A stretch of 64,000 bases of DNA, from the NCBI RefSeq assembly GCF_030406605.1, contig NZ_CP129104.1:2196799-2260798 (forward strand), in the 5' to 3' direction. Under the pieces are notes generated by a model that was not told the DNA's origin, ran no database searches, and worked only from the letters and a program-made list of their open reading frames with translations. Of the stretch, positions 50,166-58,216 are shown in pieces. The translations under genes were made by a program, and so were the position numbers. The DNA is from Curtobacterium sp. 458. GTDB taxonomy: Bacteria > Actinomycetota > Actinomycetes > Actinomycetales > Microbacteriaceae. How positions within the stretch are numbered: the stretch's first letter is position 1; the number at the start of each line of letters is the position of its first letter.

Positions 50166-51319
50166 GCGAGCGCACCGCCGTCCACTTCGGCGCCGGCAAC
50201 ATCGGCCGCGGCTTCGTCGGCCTGCTCCTGCACGAGGCCGGCTACGAGGTCGTCTTCGCCGACGTCGCCGCACCGCTCATCGACGCCCTCGCCGCCGCCG
50301 ACTCGTACACCGTGCACGAGGTCGGTGCCGACGCGAAGGACCACGAGGTCACCGGGTTCCGCGCACTGAACAGCGCGCAGGACGAGCCGGGCGTCGTCGC
50401 CGAGGTCGCCGCCGCAGACGTCGTCACCTGCGCCGTCGGCCCGAACGTGCTGAAGTTCATCGCGCCGGTGATCGCCGCGGGACTGCAGCAGCGCGACGCG
50501 GGTGCGCCGCCGCTCGCCGTGATGGCGTGCGAGAACGCGATCAACGCCACCGACCGCCTCCGCGAGTTCATCGTCGAGGCGCTGCCCGCCGAGTCCCGCG
50601 ACCAGGCCCTCGCCAAGGCCGTCTTCGCGAACACGGCCGTCGACCGCATCGTCCCCGCACAGCCCGAGGGCGCCGGACTCGACGTCACGGTGGAGACCTA
50701 CTTCGAGTGGGCCATCGACCGCACGCCGTTCAACGGGTCCGAGCCGGAGATCCCCGGTGCGCACTACGTCGACGGGCTCGCCGCGTCGATCGAGCGCAAG
50801 CTCTTCACGGTCAACACCGGCCACGCGACGGTCGCCTACCACGGGTACCTCGCCGGTGCGGACAAGATCGCCGACGCCATCTCGATCCCGGCGGTGCGGT
50901 CCGAGCTCGAGTCCGTCCTCGCCGAGACGAGCGACCTGCTCGTCCGTCGCCACGAGCTCGACCCCGAGGTGCACCGCGCCTACGTCGAGGCGATCATCGC
51001 CCGGTTCGAGAACCCGCACCTGCCCGACACGGTCACCCGGGTCGGCCGGCAGCCGCTCCGCAAGCTCTCCCGTGACGAGCGGTTCGTCTCGCCGGCCGCG
51101 GCCCTCGCCGAGGACGGCACCGAACCGACCGCGCTGCTCGACGCGATGGGTGCGGCACTCCGTTTCGACGTCGCGGACGACGAGCAGAGCGTCCAGCTCC
51201 AGGAGCTGCTGCGGTCCGACAAGGCGGACGGCGAGGTCGTCTCGGAGATCACCGGGCTCGACGAGCAGCACCCGCTGCACGCCGCGTTCGCGGACCGGGT
51301 GCGTCAGGCGCGCGCCTGA
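50162..51319 (+). CDS. mtlD: Mannitol-1-phosphate 5-dehydrogenase
   Basis: 385 aa, NAD-dependent. [21 protein letters not shown] is the split N-terminal motif (residues 10-30); [20 protein letters not shown] is the family's active-site helix with Lys and His. Converts imported mannitol-1-phosphate to fructose-6-phosphate. Last gene of the operon; followed by the perfect palindrome at 51338. Confidence 0.95.
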   Translation: MSERTAVHFGAGNIGRGFVGLLLHEAGYEVVFADVAAPLIDALAAADSYTVHEVGADAKDHEVTGFRALNSAQDEPGVVAEVAAADVVTCAVGPNVLKFIAPVIAAGLQQRDAGAPPLAVMACENAINATDRLREFIVEALPAESRDQALAKAVFANTAVDRIVPAQPEGAGLDVTVETYFEWAIDRTPFNGSEPEIPGAHYVDGLAASIERKLFTVNTGHATVAYHGYLAGADKIADAISIPAVRSELESVLAETSDLLVRRHELDPEVHRAYVEAIIARFENPHLPDTVTRVGRQPLRKLSRDERFVSPAAALAEDGTEPTALLDAMGAALRFDVADDEQSVQLQELLRSDKADGEVVSEITGLDEQHPLHAAFADRVRQARA

Positions 51320-51337
51320 CGACGTCCGCGTCTCCCA

Positions 51338-51377
51338 GACTGGAGGCACGGTGCCAGCTGGCACCGTGCCTCCAGTC
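51338..51377. repeat. Dispersed palindrome family, copy 5 (perfect 40-bp)
   Basis: Two 20-bp arms abut with no loop (51338-51357, 51358-51377); core GGAGGCACGGTGCC / GGCACCGTGCCTCC. Located right after mtlD, so it is likely the end of the mannitol operon. Confidence 0.85.
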
Positions 51378-51397
51378 CGTCTGTGGGGCGCGGCGCG

Positions 51398-51403
51398 TAG
51401 CGT
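51398..51403 (+). promoter_or_regulatory. -10 box of the 51411 gene (leaderless)
   Basis: TAGCGT ends 7 nt before ATG 51411. Confidence 0.55.
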
Positions 51404-51410
51404 CGGGCGC

Positions 51411-52355
51411 ATGACGAAGCACTGGGTGGCACCGCGGTTCGGCGGCAGCGAGGTCCTCGAGTTCACCGACACCGAGGTGCCCGCGCCCGGCCCCGGCGAG
51501 GTCACCATCGCCGTCCGCGCCGCGGGCATGAACCCGGCGGACACGAAGCACACCCGTCAGGGCGACCCGTCCGACCTGCCGATCGCCGTCGGTTACGAGG
51601 TCGCCGGCACCATCAGCGCCGTCGGGCCCGGCACCGAGATCGCCTCGGGTGGGGGAGCCGTCGGCGACGAGGTCCTCGCGTTCCGTGTCGAGGGCGGCTG
51701 GACCGAGGAGCTGACGGTGCCCGCGCACGACGTCTTCGCGAAGCCCGCGATGCTGGGGTTCCCCGAGGCCGCGAACCTGCTCCTCGCCGGGACCACCGCG
51801 GCCGACATGCTCCGGGTCACCCGGGCCTCCGGGAACGACACGGTCCTCGTGCACGGCGCAGCCGGGGCCGTCGGGGTCAGCCTGCTCCAGCAGCTCCGCC
51901 TGCTCGGAGCCCGGGTCATCGGGACCGCCTCGGAGCGCAACGCCGACGTCGTCGCGGACTTCGGCGGGGAGTGGATCGCCTACGGCGACGGGCTGGAGGA
52001 CCGCGTCCGCGCGCTCGTCGCCGACGGGACCGGCGGCGGTGTCAGCGTGGCGCTCGACTGCGTCGGGACCGACGAGGCGGTCGACGTCTCCCTCGCGCTC
52101 GTCGCGGACCGATCGCGCATCGTGACCATCGCGGCGTTCGGCCGGGCGGAGTCCGACGGCATCCGCGCGGTCGGCGGCGCGCAGCCGGAGAGCAAGGCCT
52201 TCCGGGACTCGGTGCGGCAGCGGCTCATCGACCTCGCGGGCGACGGGCAGCTCGTCGTGCCGGTCGCCCGGACGTTCCCGCTCGCGGAGGCGAGGGCCGC
52301 CGCGGAGCTGCTGGAGTCGCAGCACCCGGGAGGGAAGCTCGCACTCGTCCCCTGA
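51411..52355 (+). CDS. Zinc-independent quinone oxidoreductase-like (MDR) enzyme
   Basis: 314 aa. Medium-chain dehydrogenase/reductase fold: GEVTIAVRAAGMNPADTKHT at the N-terminus, VGYEVAGTISAVG, and the NADPH motif VLVHGAAGAVGVSLLQ. The zinc-binding cysteines of alcohol dehydrogenases are absent, and the QOR-type ...GKLALVP tail is present. Reduces quinone- or enone-like substrates with NADPH; specific substrate unknown. Confidence 0.86.
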   Translation: MTKHWVAPRFGGSEVLEFTDTEVPAPGPGEVTIAVRAAGMNPADTKHTRQGDPSDLPIAVGYEVAGTISAVGPGTEIASGGGAVGDEVLAFRVEGGWTEELTVPAHDVFAKPAMLGFPEAANLLLAGTTAADMLRVTRASGNDTVLVHGAAGAVGVSLLQQLRLLGARVIGTASERNADVVADFGGEWIAYGDGLEDRVRALVADGTGGGVSVALDCVGTDEAVDVSLALVADRSRIVTIAAFGRAESDGIRAVGGAQPESKAFRDSVRQRLIDLAGDGQLVVPVARTFPLAEARAAAELLESQHPGGKLALVP

Positions 52356-52468
52356 TCGGGGGTGTCACACGCCGGACGCGCCCGCGGTGCGTCTGGTTGA
52401 CTCGGCAGCGCCCCGCGCGATGTGCCGGGGCAACCCGATCCGAACCGCGAGTCAGCAGGGGGACCCCG

Positions 52469-53074
52469 ATGAGTGACCAGTACCCGCCGCAGAACCCGAA
52501 CGGGCAGGACCCGTACGGCCAGCAGCAGCACGGCCAGCAGCAGCCGTACGGGCAGCAGCCGCAGTACGGCCAGCCGCAGTACGGGCAGCCCGCGCCGACC
52601 GGTCCGAACGGCGAGCCGCCGCTGTGGGCGCCGTGGTACGGGATCTCGTTCGGTGCCGCCATCAAGCGGTTCTTCAAGAAGTACGTCCGGTTCGACGGGC
52701 GCGCGAGCCGAAGCGAGTTCTGGTGGTGGTTCCTCGCGAACGCGATCGTCGGCATCGTCCTGTACACGATCTACGGGATCGGTGCGGCGACGTCGGAGTA
52801 CCGGACCGTCTCGACGGGCTACTCCACCAGCGCGGTGATGACCGCTCCGTCGGCGCTGTTCGTCATCGGTGGGATCCTGCTCGGGCTCTGGGGTCTCGCG
52901 ACGATCGTGCCGAACATCGCCCTCGCGTGGCGCCGACTCCACGACGCGAACTTCGCGGGACCGTTCTTCTTCCTCGGTCTCATCCCGTTCGTCGGCGGCA
53001 TCATCCTGCTCGTCCTGTACCTGCTCCCCTCGAAGCCCGAGGGCGCGCGATTCGACCAGCCCCAGCGCGGCTGA
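52469..53074 (+). CDS. DUF805 membrane protein, copy 1
   Basis: 201 aa. A 50-residue Gln/Tyr/Pro/Gly-rich N-terminus (QQPYGQQPQYGQPQYGQP) precedes the DUF805 domain: RFFKKYVRFDGRASRSEFWWWFLANAI, three or four membrane segments, and IALAWRRLHDANFAG. AGGGGGA is upstream of ATG 52469. Function unknown; next to a paralogue. Confidence 0.85.
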   Translation: MSDQYPPQNPNGQDPYGQQQHGQQQPYGQQPQYGQPQYGQPAPTGPNGEPPLWAPWYGISFGAAIKRFFKKYVRFDGRASRSEFWWWFLANAIVGIVLYTIYGIGAATSEYRTVSTGYSTSAVMTAPSALFVIGGILLGLWGLATIVPNIALAWRRLHDANFAGPFFFLGLIPFVGGIILLVLYLLPSKPEGARFDQPQRG

Positions 53075-53087
53075 GCGACGCACGATG

Positions 53088-53125
53088 ACGAACGGCCCTC
53101 CCGGGTGTCCGGGAGGGCCGTTCGT
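53088..53125 (+). terminator. Terminator between the DUF805 genes
   Basis: Perfect 17-bp stem (ACGAACGGCCCTCCCGG with its complement) and a 4-nt loop, followed by CCTCGAT. Lies just after copy 1. Confidence 0.75.
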
Positions 53126-53163
53126 CCTCGATACGACGAGTCCGTCCACGGGAGGGCACGACC

Positions 53164-53787
53164 ATGACGAACGACGGCACACCCCAGTGGGGGCCGCCGC
53201 AGCAGCCGCCCCAGTACGGGCAGCAGCCGCCCCAGTACGGGCAGCAGCCGCCCCAGTACGGGCAGCAGCCGTACGGCCCGCCGTACCCGATGTACCAGGC
53301 ACCGCCGCCGATCCCGCTCGGGCCGGACGGCACACCACCGCTGTGGGCGCCTTGGTACGGCATCGGGTTCCTGGACGCCTTCACCCGCTTCTTCAAGAAG
53401 TACGCGCGCTTCGACGGCCGCGCCAGCCGGAGTGAGTACTGGTACTGGTTCCTCGCGAACGCGATCGTCACACTCGTGCTCATCGGGGCGTTCTACGGCG
53501 TGCTCGTCGCGACGATCCTCGGGAGCACTCGCATCGATGCCTACGGCAACTCCGTCAGCGAGCCCGCACGGGCGCCGATCGCGTTCGTGTTCCTCGGGCT
53601 GTGGTTCCTGTGGTGGCTCGCGACCCTCGTGCCGAACATCGCGCTCGGGTGGCGGCGCGTGCACGATGCCGGACTCCCGGGCGCGACCTGGCTCCTGGGC
53701 CTCTTCGTCTCCGTCGCGGCGATCGTGCTCGGCTGCCTCGGGTCGAACCCGTCCGGCGCGCAGTACGACCGCCCCGACCTCGGCTAG
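53164..53787 (+). CDS. DUF805 membrane protein, copy 2
   Basis: 207 aa, paralogue of the preceding gene. The N-terminus has three exact QQPPQYG units, then TRFFKKYARFDGRASRSEYWYWFLANAI, and IALGWRRVHDAGLPG. Likely a recent tandem duplication with drift in the middle membrane segments. Confidence 0.85.
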   Translation: MTNDGTPQWGPPQQPPQYGQQPPQYGQQPPQYGQQPYGPPYPMYQAPPPIPLGPDGTPPLWAPWYGIGFLDAFTRFFKKYARFDGRASRSEYWYWFLANAIVTLVLIGAFYGVLVATILGSTRIDAYGNSVSEPARAPIAFVFLGLWFLWWLATLVPNIALGWRRVHDAGLPGATWLLGLFVSVAAIVLGCLGSNPSGAQYDRPDLG

Positions 53788-53822
53788 ACCGTCGCCGCGC
53801 GATGTCGGTGCATATCAGCGGT

Positions 53823-53882
53823 GCACAACGAAAGACCGTCCGCACCACGCCGAGGCGTGGTGCGGACGGTCTTTGGTTGTGC
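53823..53882. terminator. Strong bidirectional terminator
   Basis: Perfect 21-bp stem with a 2-nt loop (53831-53851, 53854-53874), extended by an outer 7-bp GCACAAC/GTTGTGC. AAAGACC and GGTCTTT flanks give both strands a T-run, fitting the convergent DUF805 and TNT-domain genes. Confidence 0.9.
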
Positions 53883-53905
53883 AGCAGCCGGAGCAGGCAG
53901 CGAGC

Positions 53906-53947
53906 GCGTCGATCGCGTCGATCGCGTCGAGCGCGTCGAGCGCGTCA
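53906..53947. repeat. 9-bp tandem repeat at the 3' end of the TNT gene
   Basis: Four to five units of GCGTCGATC/GCGTCGAGC overlap the minus-strand stop codon at 53947-53945 of the TNT gene. Third example of a short array at a stop codon in this window. Confidence 0.7.
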
Positions 53948-54586
53948 GACGACGCGGACGCGGGCGAGCGAGCCGTCGACGACGAGGTCGCGGACGGTGA
54001 CCGAGGGGTCGGCCGTCTCGAAGCGCATCGCCCCGCCCGGCTGGTCGAACCACGGCTGCACGAAGCGCACCGTCACGAGGAACGGCCGCTCCACGACGTA
54101 GCGGTGGGTCTCCGGTGCGGACGCGACGTGCGGCGGCAACGAGCGCTGGGGGAGCGGGGTGTCGAGCGGGTGCAAGAGGTAGCCGTCCGGTCCGCCGATG
54201 CGGTCGACGGGAACGCCGGCCGGGACTTGGATGGTCAGTCCCCGCTCGCCGGCCTGCGACACCTGCTGCGCGAGCTGCGGGTACGTCGAGGCCGCGCGGT
54301 CGCGGAGTCCGTCGAGCTCGTGCCGCGGGACGTCCCGCGGCGCCGGGAACGGCCGGTTGAGGAACCGACGGAGCATCTCGACGGCGTCGTCCTCGCCGTT
54401 CGCGGTCGCCAGTCGCCGCGCGGTGCCGTAGTCGACCACCTCGAGCGCGTACTGGCCCGAACCCACCTGCGCGATGCGGAGTGCCCCTTCGACCGGCGGC
54501 TCGTGCAGGGTCTCCCCGGGGAGTTGCACGTACCGGACGGTGTAGCCGAGCTGGTCGAGGATGGGGCGGGTCTCCGCGAACGTCAT
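53945..54586 (-). CDS. TNT-type NAD(+) glycohydrolase-domain protein
   Basis: 213 aa. The C-terminal half (from about residue 122) matches the TNT domain pattern: VPVDRIGGPDGYLLHPLDTPL, QRSLPPHV, and VQPWFDQPGGAMRFE. By analogy with M. tuberculosis CpnT, likely catalytic residues are R129, Y136, R148 and Q182. There is no signal peptide, so it is not obviously secreted. Residues 1-110 are unassigned; the segment ALEVVDYGTARRLATANGEDD looks faintly like immunity-type folds. TAGGCT 7 nt before ATG gives its own leaderless promoter just downstream of sdhB. Role unknown: could be a self-limiting NADase, a toxin delivered by another system, or an enzyme of NAD turnover. Confidence 0.75.
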   Translation of the reverse strand: MTFAETRPILDQLGYTVRYVQLPGETLHEPPVEGALRIAQVGSGQYALEVVDYGTARRLATANGEDDAVEMLRRFLNRPFPAPRDVPRHELDGLRDRAASTYPQLAQQVSQAGERGLTIQVPAGVPVDRIGGPDGYLLHPLDTPLPQRSLPPHVASAPETHRYVVERPFLVTVRFVQPWFDQPGGAMRFETADPSVTVRDLVVDGSLARVRVV

Positions 54587-54593
54587 GGGCGCG

Positions 54594-54599
54594 AGCCTA
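54594..54599 (-). promoter_or_regulatory. -10 box of the TNT gene (leaderless)
   Basis: TAGGCT on the minus strand ends 7 nt before ATG 54586 and lies between the sdhB stop and this start. Confidence 0.5.
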
Positions 54600-54609
54600 C
54601 CGGGCCGAC

Positions 54610-55383
54610 CTATGCCTTCCCTCGCATGATCGCCTGCTTGACCTCCGAGATCGCCTTCGTGACCTGGATGCCGCGCGGGCAGGCGTCGGTGCAGTTGAAG
54701 GTCGTGCGGCAGCGCCAGACGCCCTCCTTGTCGTTCAGGATGTCGAGACGCACGTCGGCTGCGTCGTCACGCGAGTCGAAGATGAAGCGGTGCGCGTTGA
54801 CGATCGCGGCCGGGCCGAAGTACTGACCGTCCGTCCAGAACACCGGGCACGACGACGTGCACGCAGCGCAGAGGATGCACTTGGTGGTGTCGTCGAACCG
54901 GGCACGGTCGGCGACGGACTGCACGCGCTCCTTGCCCTTCTCGGGTGCGGACGATGCCTGGAGGAAGGGCTGGACCTCGCGGTAGGACGCGAAGAACGGC
55001 TCCATGTCGACGACGAGGTCCTTCTCGAGCGGCAGACCCTTGATGGCCTCGACGTAGATCGGCTTCGAGACGTCGAGGTCCTTGATGAGGGTCTTGCACG
55101 CCAGACGGTTGCGCCCGTTGATGCGCATCGCGTCCGAGCCGCAGACGCCGTGCGCGCAGGACCGGCGGAACGTGAGCGAGCCGTCCTGCTCCCACTTGAT
55201 CTGGTGCAGTGCGTCGAGGATGCGGTCGGTCGGCAGCATCATCACGTCGAAGTCCTGCCAGCGCGGCTCGTCGTCGACGTCGGGGTCGAACCGGCGGACG
55301 ATGATCGTGACGGGGAACGATCCGGGAGGGGCTTCCTGCACGGTCTGGGTGCGGGGGGCGTCGGAGACCAGGGTGTCGGTCAT
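54610..55383 (-). CDS. sdhB: Succinate dehydrogenase iron-sulfur subunit
   Basis: 257 aa. [2Fe-2S] ligands C76, C81, D84 and C96 (Asp replaces the third Cys, common in this family), then CILCAACTSSCP and CRTTFNCTDACPRG for the [4Fe-4S] and [3Fe-4S] clusters. Start overlaps the sdhA stop (TGATG). Passes electrons from SdhA to quinone. Confidence 0.95.
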   Translation of the reverse strand: MTDTLVSDAPRTQTVQEAPPGSFPVTIIVRRFDPDVDDEPRWQDFDVMMLPTDRILDALHQIKWEQDGSLTFRRSCAHGVCGSDAMRINGRNRLACKTLIKDLDVSKPIYVEAIKGLPLEKDLVVDMEPFFASYREVQPFLQASSAPEKGKERVQSVADRARFDDTTKCILCAACTSSCPVFWTDGQYFGPAAIVNAHRFIFDSRDDAADVRLDILNDKEGVWRCRTTFNCTDACPRGIQVTKAISEVKQAIMRGKA

Positions 55384-57191
55384 CAGTACTTCCTCTCCAT
55401 CGGCTCGTAGCGCGTCACCACGACGGGCTTCCAGTCGAGCGTGATGTGGTCGTCGGCGAGTGACGAGTGCGGGTCGCCCGTCAGGTACGCCATGGTGTGC
55501 TGCATGTAGTTCTCGTCGTCGCGCTTCGGGTAGTCGTCGCGCATGTGGCCGCCGCGGCTCTCCTTGCGGTTGCGGGCGGAGTACACGACCACCTCGGCCA
55601 GGTCGAGCAGGAAGCCGAGCTCGACGGCCTCGAGCAGGTCGGTGTTGAACCGCTTGCCCTTGTCCTGCACGGAGACCTGCAGGAAGCGGTTGCGGAGCTC
55701 GTGGATGGTCTCGGTGACCTTCGCGAGCGACTCGTCGGTGCGGAACACCTGCGCGTTCCGGTCCATCTCCTCCTGGAGCTCCTTGCGGAGGGCCGCGACC
55801 CGCTCGGTGCCGGTCGACGCGCGGAGCTGGTCGAGCATGTCCTTGACGCCCTGCTCGGGGTGCTCCGGCAGGGGCAGGAACTCGGCGGTCTTGACCCACT
55901 CGGCCGCGTTGTTGCCCGAGCGCTTCCCGAACACGTTGATGTCGAGCAGGGAGTTCGTGCCGAGGCGGTTCGAGCCGTGCACGGACACGCAGGCGCACTC
56001 GCCGGCGGCGTAGAGGCCGGGCACGACCGTCGTGTTGTCGTAGAGGACCTCGGCCTTGACGTTCGTGGGGATGCCACCCATCGCGTAGTGCGCGGTCGGC
56101 ATGACCGGCACCGGCTCGACGACCGGGTCGACGCCGAGGTAGGTGCGGGCGAACTCGGTGATGTCCGGCAGCTTGGTCTCGAGGACCTCGGCACCGAGGT
56201 GCGTGCAGTCGAGGAGCACGTAGTCCTTGTTCGGACCGGCACCACGGCCCTCTGCGACCTCCTGCACCATGCACCGCGCCACGATGTCGCGCGGTGCGAG
56301 GTCCTTGATGGTCGGGGCGTACCGCTCCATGAAGCGCTCGCCCGAGGCGTTGCGGAGGATCGCGCCCTCACCGCGGGCGCCCTCGGTCAGGAGGATGCCG
56401 AGGCCGGCGAGCCCGGTCGGGTGGAACTGGAAGAACTCCATGTCCTCGAGGGGGAGGCCGGTGCGCCAGACGATGCCGACGCCGTCGCCGGTGAGCGTGT
56501 GCGCGTTCGACGTGGTCTTGAACATCTTGCCGAAGCCGCCGGTGGCGAAGATCATCGCCTTGGCGTGGAAGACGTGCAGCTCACCCGTCGCGAGCTCGAA
56601 GGCCACGACGCCCGCCGGCTGCTTGCGGGTGACGCCGTCGTCGCCCGTGACGTCGACCATGATGAGGTCCAGCGCGTAGAACTCGTTGAAGAAGTTCACG
56701 CCGAGCTTGACGCAGTTCTGGAAGAGCGTCTGCAGGATCATGTGCCCGGTGCGGTCGGCCGCGTAGCAGGCGCGTCGTACCGGCGACTTGCCGTGGTCAC
56801 GCGTGTGACCGCCGAAGCGCCGCTGGTCGATCTTGCCCTCGGGCGTGCGGTTGAAGGGCAGGCCCATGTTCTCGAGGTCGATGACTGCGTCGATGGCTTC
56901 CTTCGCGAGGATCTCGGCGGCGTCCTGGTCGACGAGGTAGTCGCCGCCCTTGATCGTGTCGAACGTGTGCCACTCCCACGAGTCCTCTTCCACGTTCGCG
57001 AGGGCCGCCGCCATGCCGCCCTGCGCCGCACCGGTGTGCGAGCGGGTCGGGTACAGCTTCGAGATCACGGCCGTCTTCGCCTTCGGACCGGCCTCGATGG
57101 CAGCGCGCATGCCGGCGCCGCCCGCGCCGATGATGACGATGTCGAACTGGTGGTGGTGCACGGTGATGTCTGACGGGGTGTTTGCAGGCAC
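55383..57191 (-). CDS. sdhA: Succinate dehydrogenase flavoprotein subunit
   Basis: 602 aa from GTG 57191; the frame is open upstream to 57611 but that overlaps sdhD. FAD motif [14 protein letters not shown], covalent-FAD His in [14 protein letters not shown], active-site [12 protein letters not shown], and [13 protein letters not shown]. Oxidises succinate to fumarate. GAAAGA serves as ribosome site. Operon order is sdhC-D-A-B. Confidence 0.95.
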   Translation of the reverse strand: MPANTPSDITVHHHQFDIVIIGAGGAGMRAAIEAGPKAKTAVISKLYPTRSHTGAAQGGMAAALANVEEDSWEWHTFDTIKGGDYLVDQDAAEILAKEAIDAVIDLENMGLPFNRTPEGKIDQRRFGGHTRDHGKSPVRRACYAADRTGHMILQTLFQNCVKLGVNFFNEFYALDLIMVDVTGDDGVTRKQPAGVVAFELATGELHVFHAKAMIFATGGFGKMFKTTSNAHTLTGDGVGIVWRTGLPLEDMEFFQFHPTGLAGLGILLTEGARGEGAILRNASGERFMERYAPTIKDLAPRDIVARCMVQEVAEGRGAGPNKDYVLLDCTHLGAEVLETKLPDITEFARTYLGVDPVVEPVPVMPTAHYAMGGIPTNVKAEVLYDNTTVVPGLYAAGECACVSVHGSNRLGTNSLLDINVFGKRSGNNAAEWVKTAEFLPLPEHPEQGVKDMLDQLRASTGTERVAALRKELQEEMDRNAQVFRTDESLAKVTETIHELRNRFLQVSVQDKGKRFNTDLLEAVELGFLLDLAEVVVYSARNRKESRGGHMRDDYPKRDDENYMQHTMAYLTGDPHSSLADDHITLDWKPVVVTRYEPMERKY

Positions 57192-57232
57192 GGGGGTCTT
57201 TCGTTCAGGGGTGGAGCGGGCGTTCGGAGCTG

Positions 57233-57679
57233 CTAGCGGGCCGGGCAGAACGACGGCAGGTCCGCGGCGGCGGCGCCGGCGGGGCACGGGTCGAACGTCC
57301 AGCACACGAGCAGGCCGAGGACGATCAGCGCGACGCACGCGACGAGGATCGCGACGAGGAGCGTCTTCCGGATGCCCGGCTTCGACACGTAGTCGTTCAC
57401 GATCGTCCGCATGCCGTTCGACCCGTGCACGAGCGCGAGGACCAGCATCAGCGAGTCCCACACCTGCCAGAACGGGTTGGCCCACTTGCCGGCGACGAAC
57501 GCGAAGTCGATCTGCTTGACGCCCTCGCCCGCCACCATGTTGACGAAGAGGTGGCCGAAGATCAGCACGACGAGCAGGACGCCCGACGCGCGCATGTAGA
57601 TCCAGCCCCACTTCTCCCAGTTGGTGGTCCGGCGGGCAGCCTGTGCGCTGCGGGGCGGTTCGATGGTCTGCGTGGTCAT
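57233..57679 (-). CDS. sdhD: Succinate dehydrogenase membrane subunit
   Basis: 148 aa, three membrane helices (about 30-52, 70-95, 105-130). [20 protein letters not shown] is the family N-terminus; [11 protein letters not shown] holds a likely heme His, and [14 protein letters not shown] the quinone-side motif. The C-terminal tail has two Cys. Confidence 0.9.
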   Translation of the reverse strand: MTTQTIEPPRSAQAARRTTNWEKWGWIYMRASGVLLVVLIFGHLFVNMVAGEGVKQIDFAFVAGKWANPFWQVWDSLMLVLALVHGSNGMRTIVNDYVSKPGIRKTLLVAILVACVALIVLGLLVCWTFDPCPAGAAAADLPSFCPAR

Positions 57680-57688
57680 CTGGTGCTC

Positions 57689-58138
57689 CTACTGGAAGTC
57701 CGCGACGAGGTTCATCAACTGGCGCGGCAGGAAGCCCGCGATCGCGACCGCCCAGAGGACGAGCACGATCCAGAACATCGCGCGCTGGTACTTCGGGCCC
57801 TTCGACCAGAAGTCCACGAGGATGATGCGCAGCCCGTTGAACGCGTGGAACACGATCGCCATCACGAGGGCGATCTCACCGAGGTTCATGAGCGGGGTCT
57901 TGTACGTGCCGATCACGGCGTTGTACGCCTCGGGCGAGACCCGCACGAGCGCGGTGTCGAGGATGTGCACGAGCAGGAAGAAGTAGATCGCGACACCGGT
58001 GATGCGGTGCAGCACCCACGACCACATGCCGGTGGAACCCCGGTACAGGGTGCCTTGCGGCGTGCGAGAGGCGCGTGGCGCCTCGATCGTCACCTGGGGT
58101 TCAGCGGTTGCCGTCCCCCCTGCGGTCTGCTCGGCCAT
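57689..58138 (-). CDS. sdhC: Succinate dehydrogenase cytochrome b556 subunit
   Basis: 149 aa, three membrane helices. [22 protein letters not shown] includes the Ser/Arg quinone-site residues and the heme-proximal His; [13 protein letters not shown] is the second motif. GGGAGGAC precedes ATG 58138, and GTCCT-ACGGG-AGGAC could fold to hide this ribosome site. First gene of sdhCDAB. Confidence 0.92.
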   Translation of the reverse strand: MAEQTAGGTATAEPQVTIEAPRASRTPQGTLYRGSTGMWSWVLHRITGVAIYFFLLVHILDTALVRVSPEAYNAVIGTYKTPLMNLGEIALVMAIVFHAFNGLRIILVDFWSKGPKYQRAMFWIVLVLWAVAIAGFLPRQLMNLVADFQ

Positions 58139-58189
58139 GAGCGAGTCCTCCCGTAGGACGGGCCCGCCGATCGGCGAGCCGTTGCCGTT

Positions 58190-58216
58190 GGTGTTCTGTG
58201 GAACACCCCCATCCTA
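58190..58216 (-). promoter_or_regulatory. sdh promoter with palindromic operator
   Basis: TAGGAT (minus, 58216-58211) is the -10 and coincides with the stop codon of the upstream glycosyltransferase gene. The 18-bp palindrome GGTGTTCTGTGGAACACC (58190-58207) spans the expected start point, suggesting a repressor site for sdh. Leader to sdhC is about 65 nt. Confidence 0.55.

Noticed and set aside
54481..57173. Plus-strand frames across sdhAB
   Set aside because: Antisense shadows of sdhB and sdhA, rich in Arg/Val/Asp with no domains.
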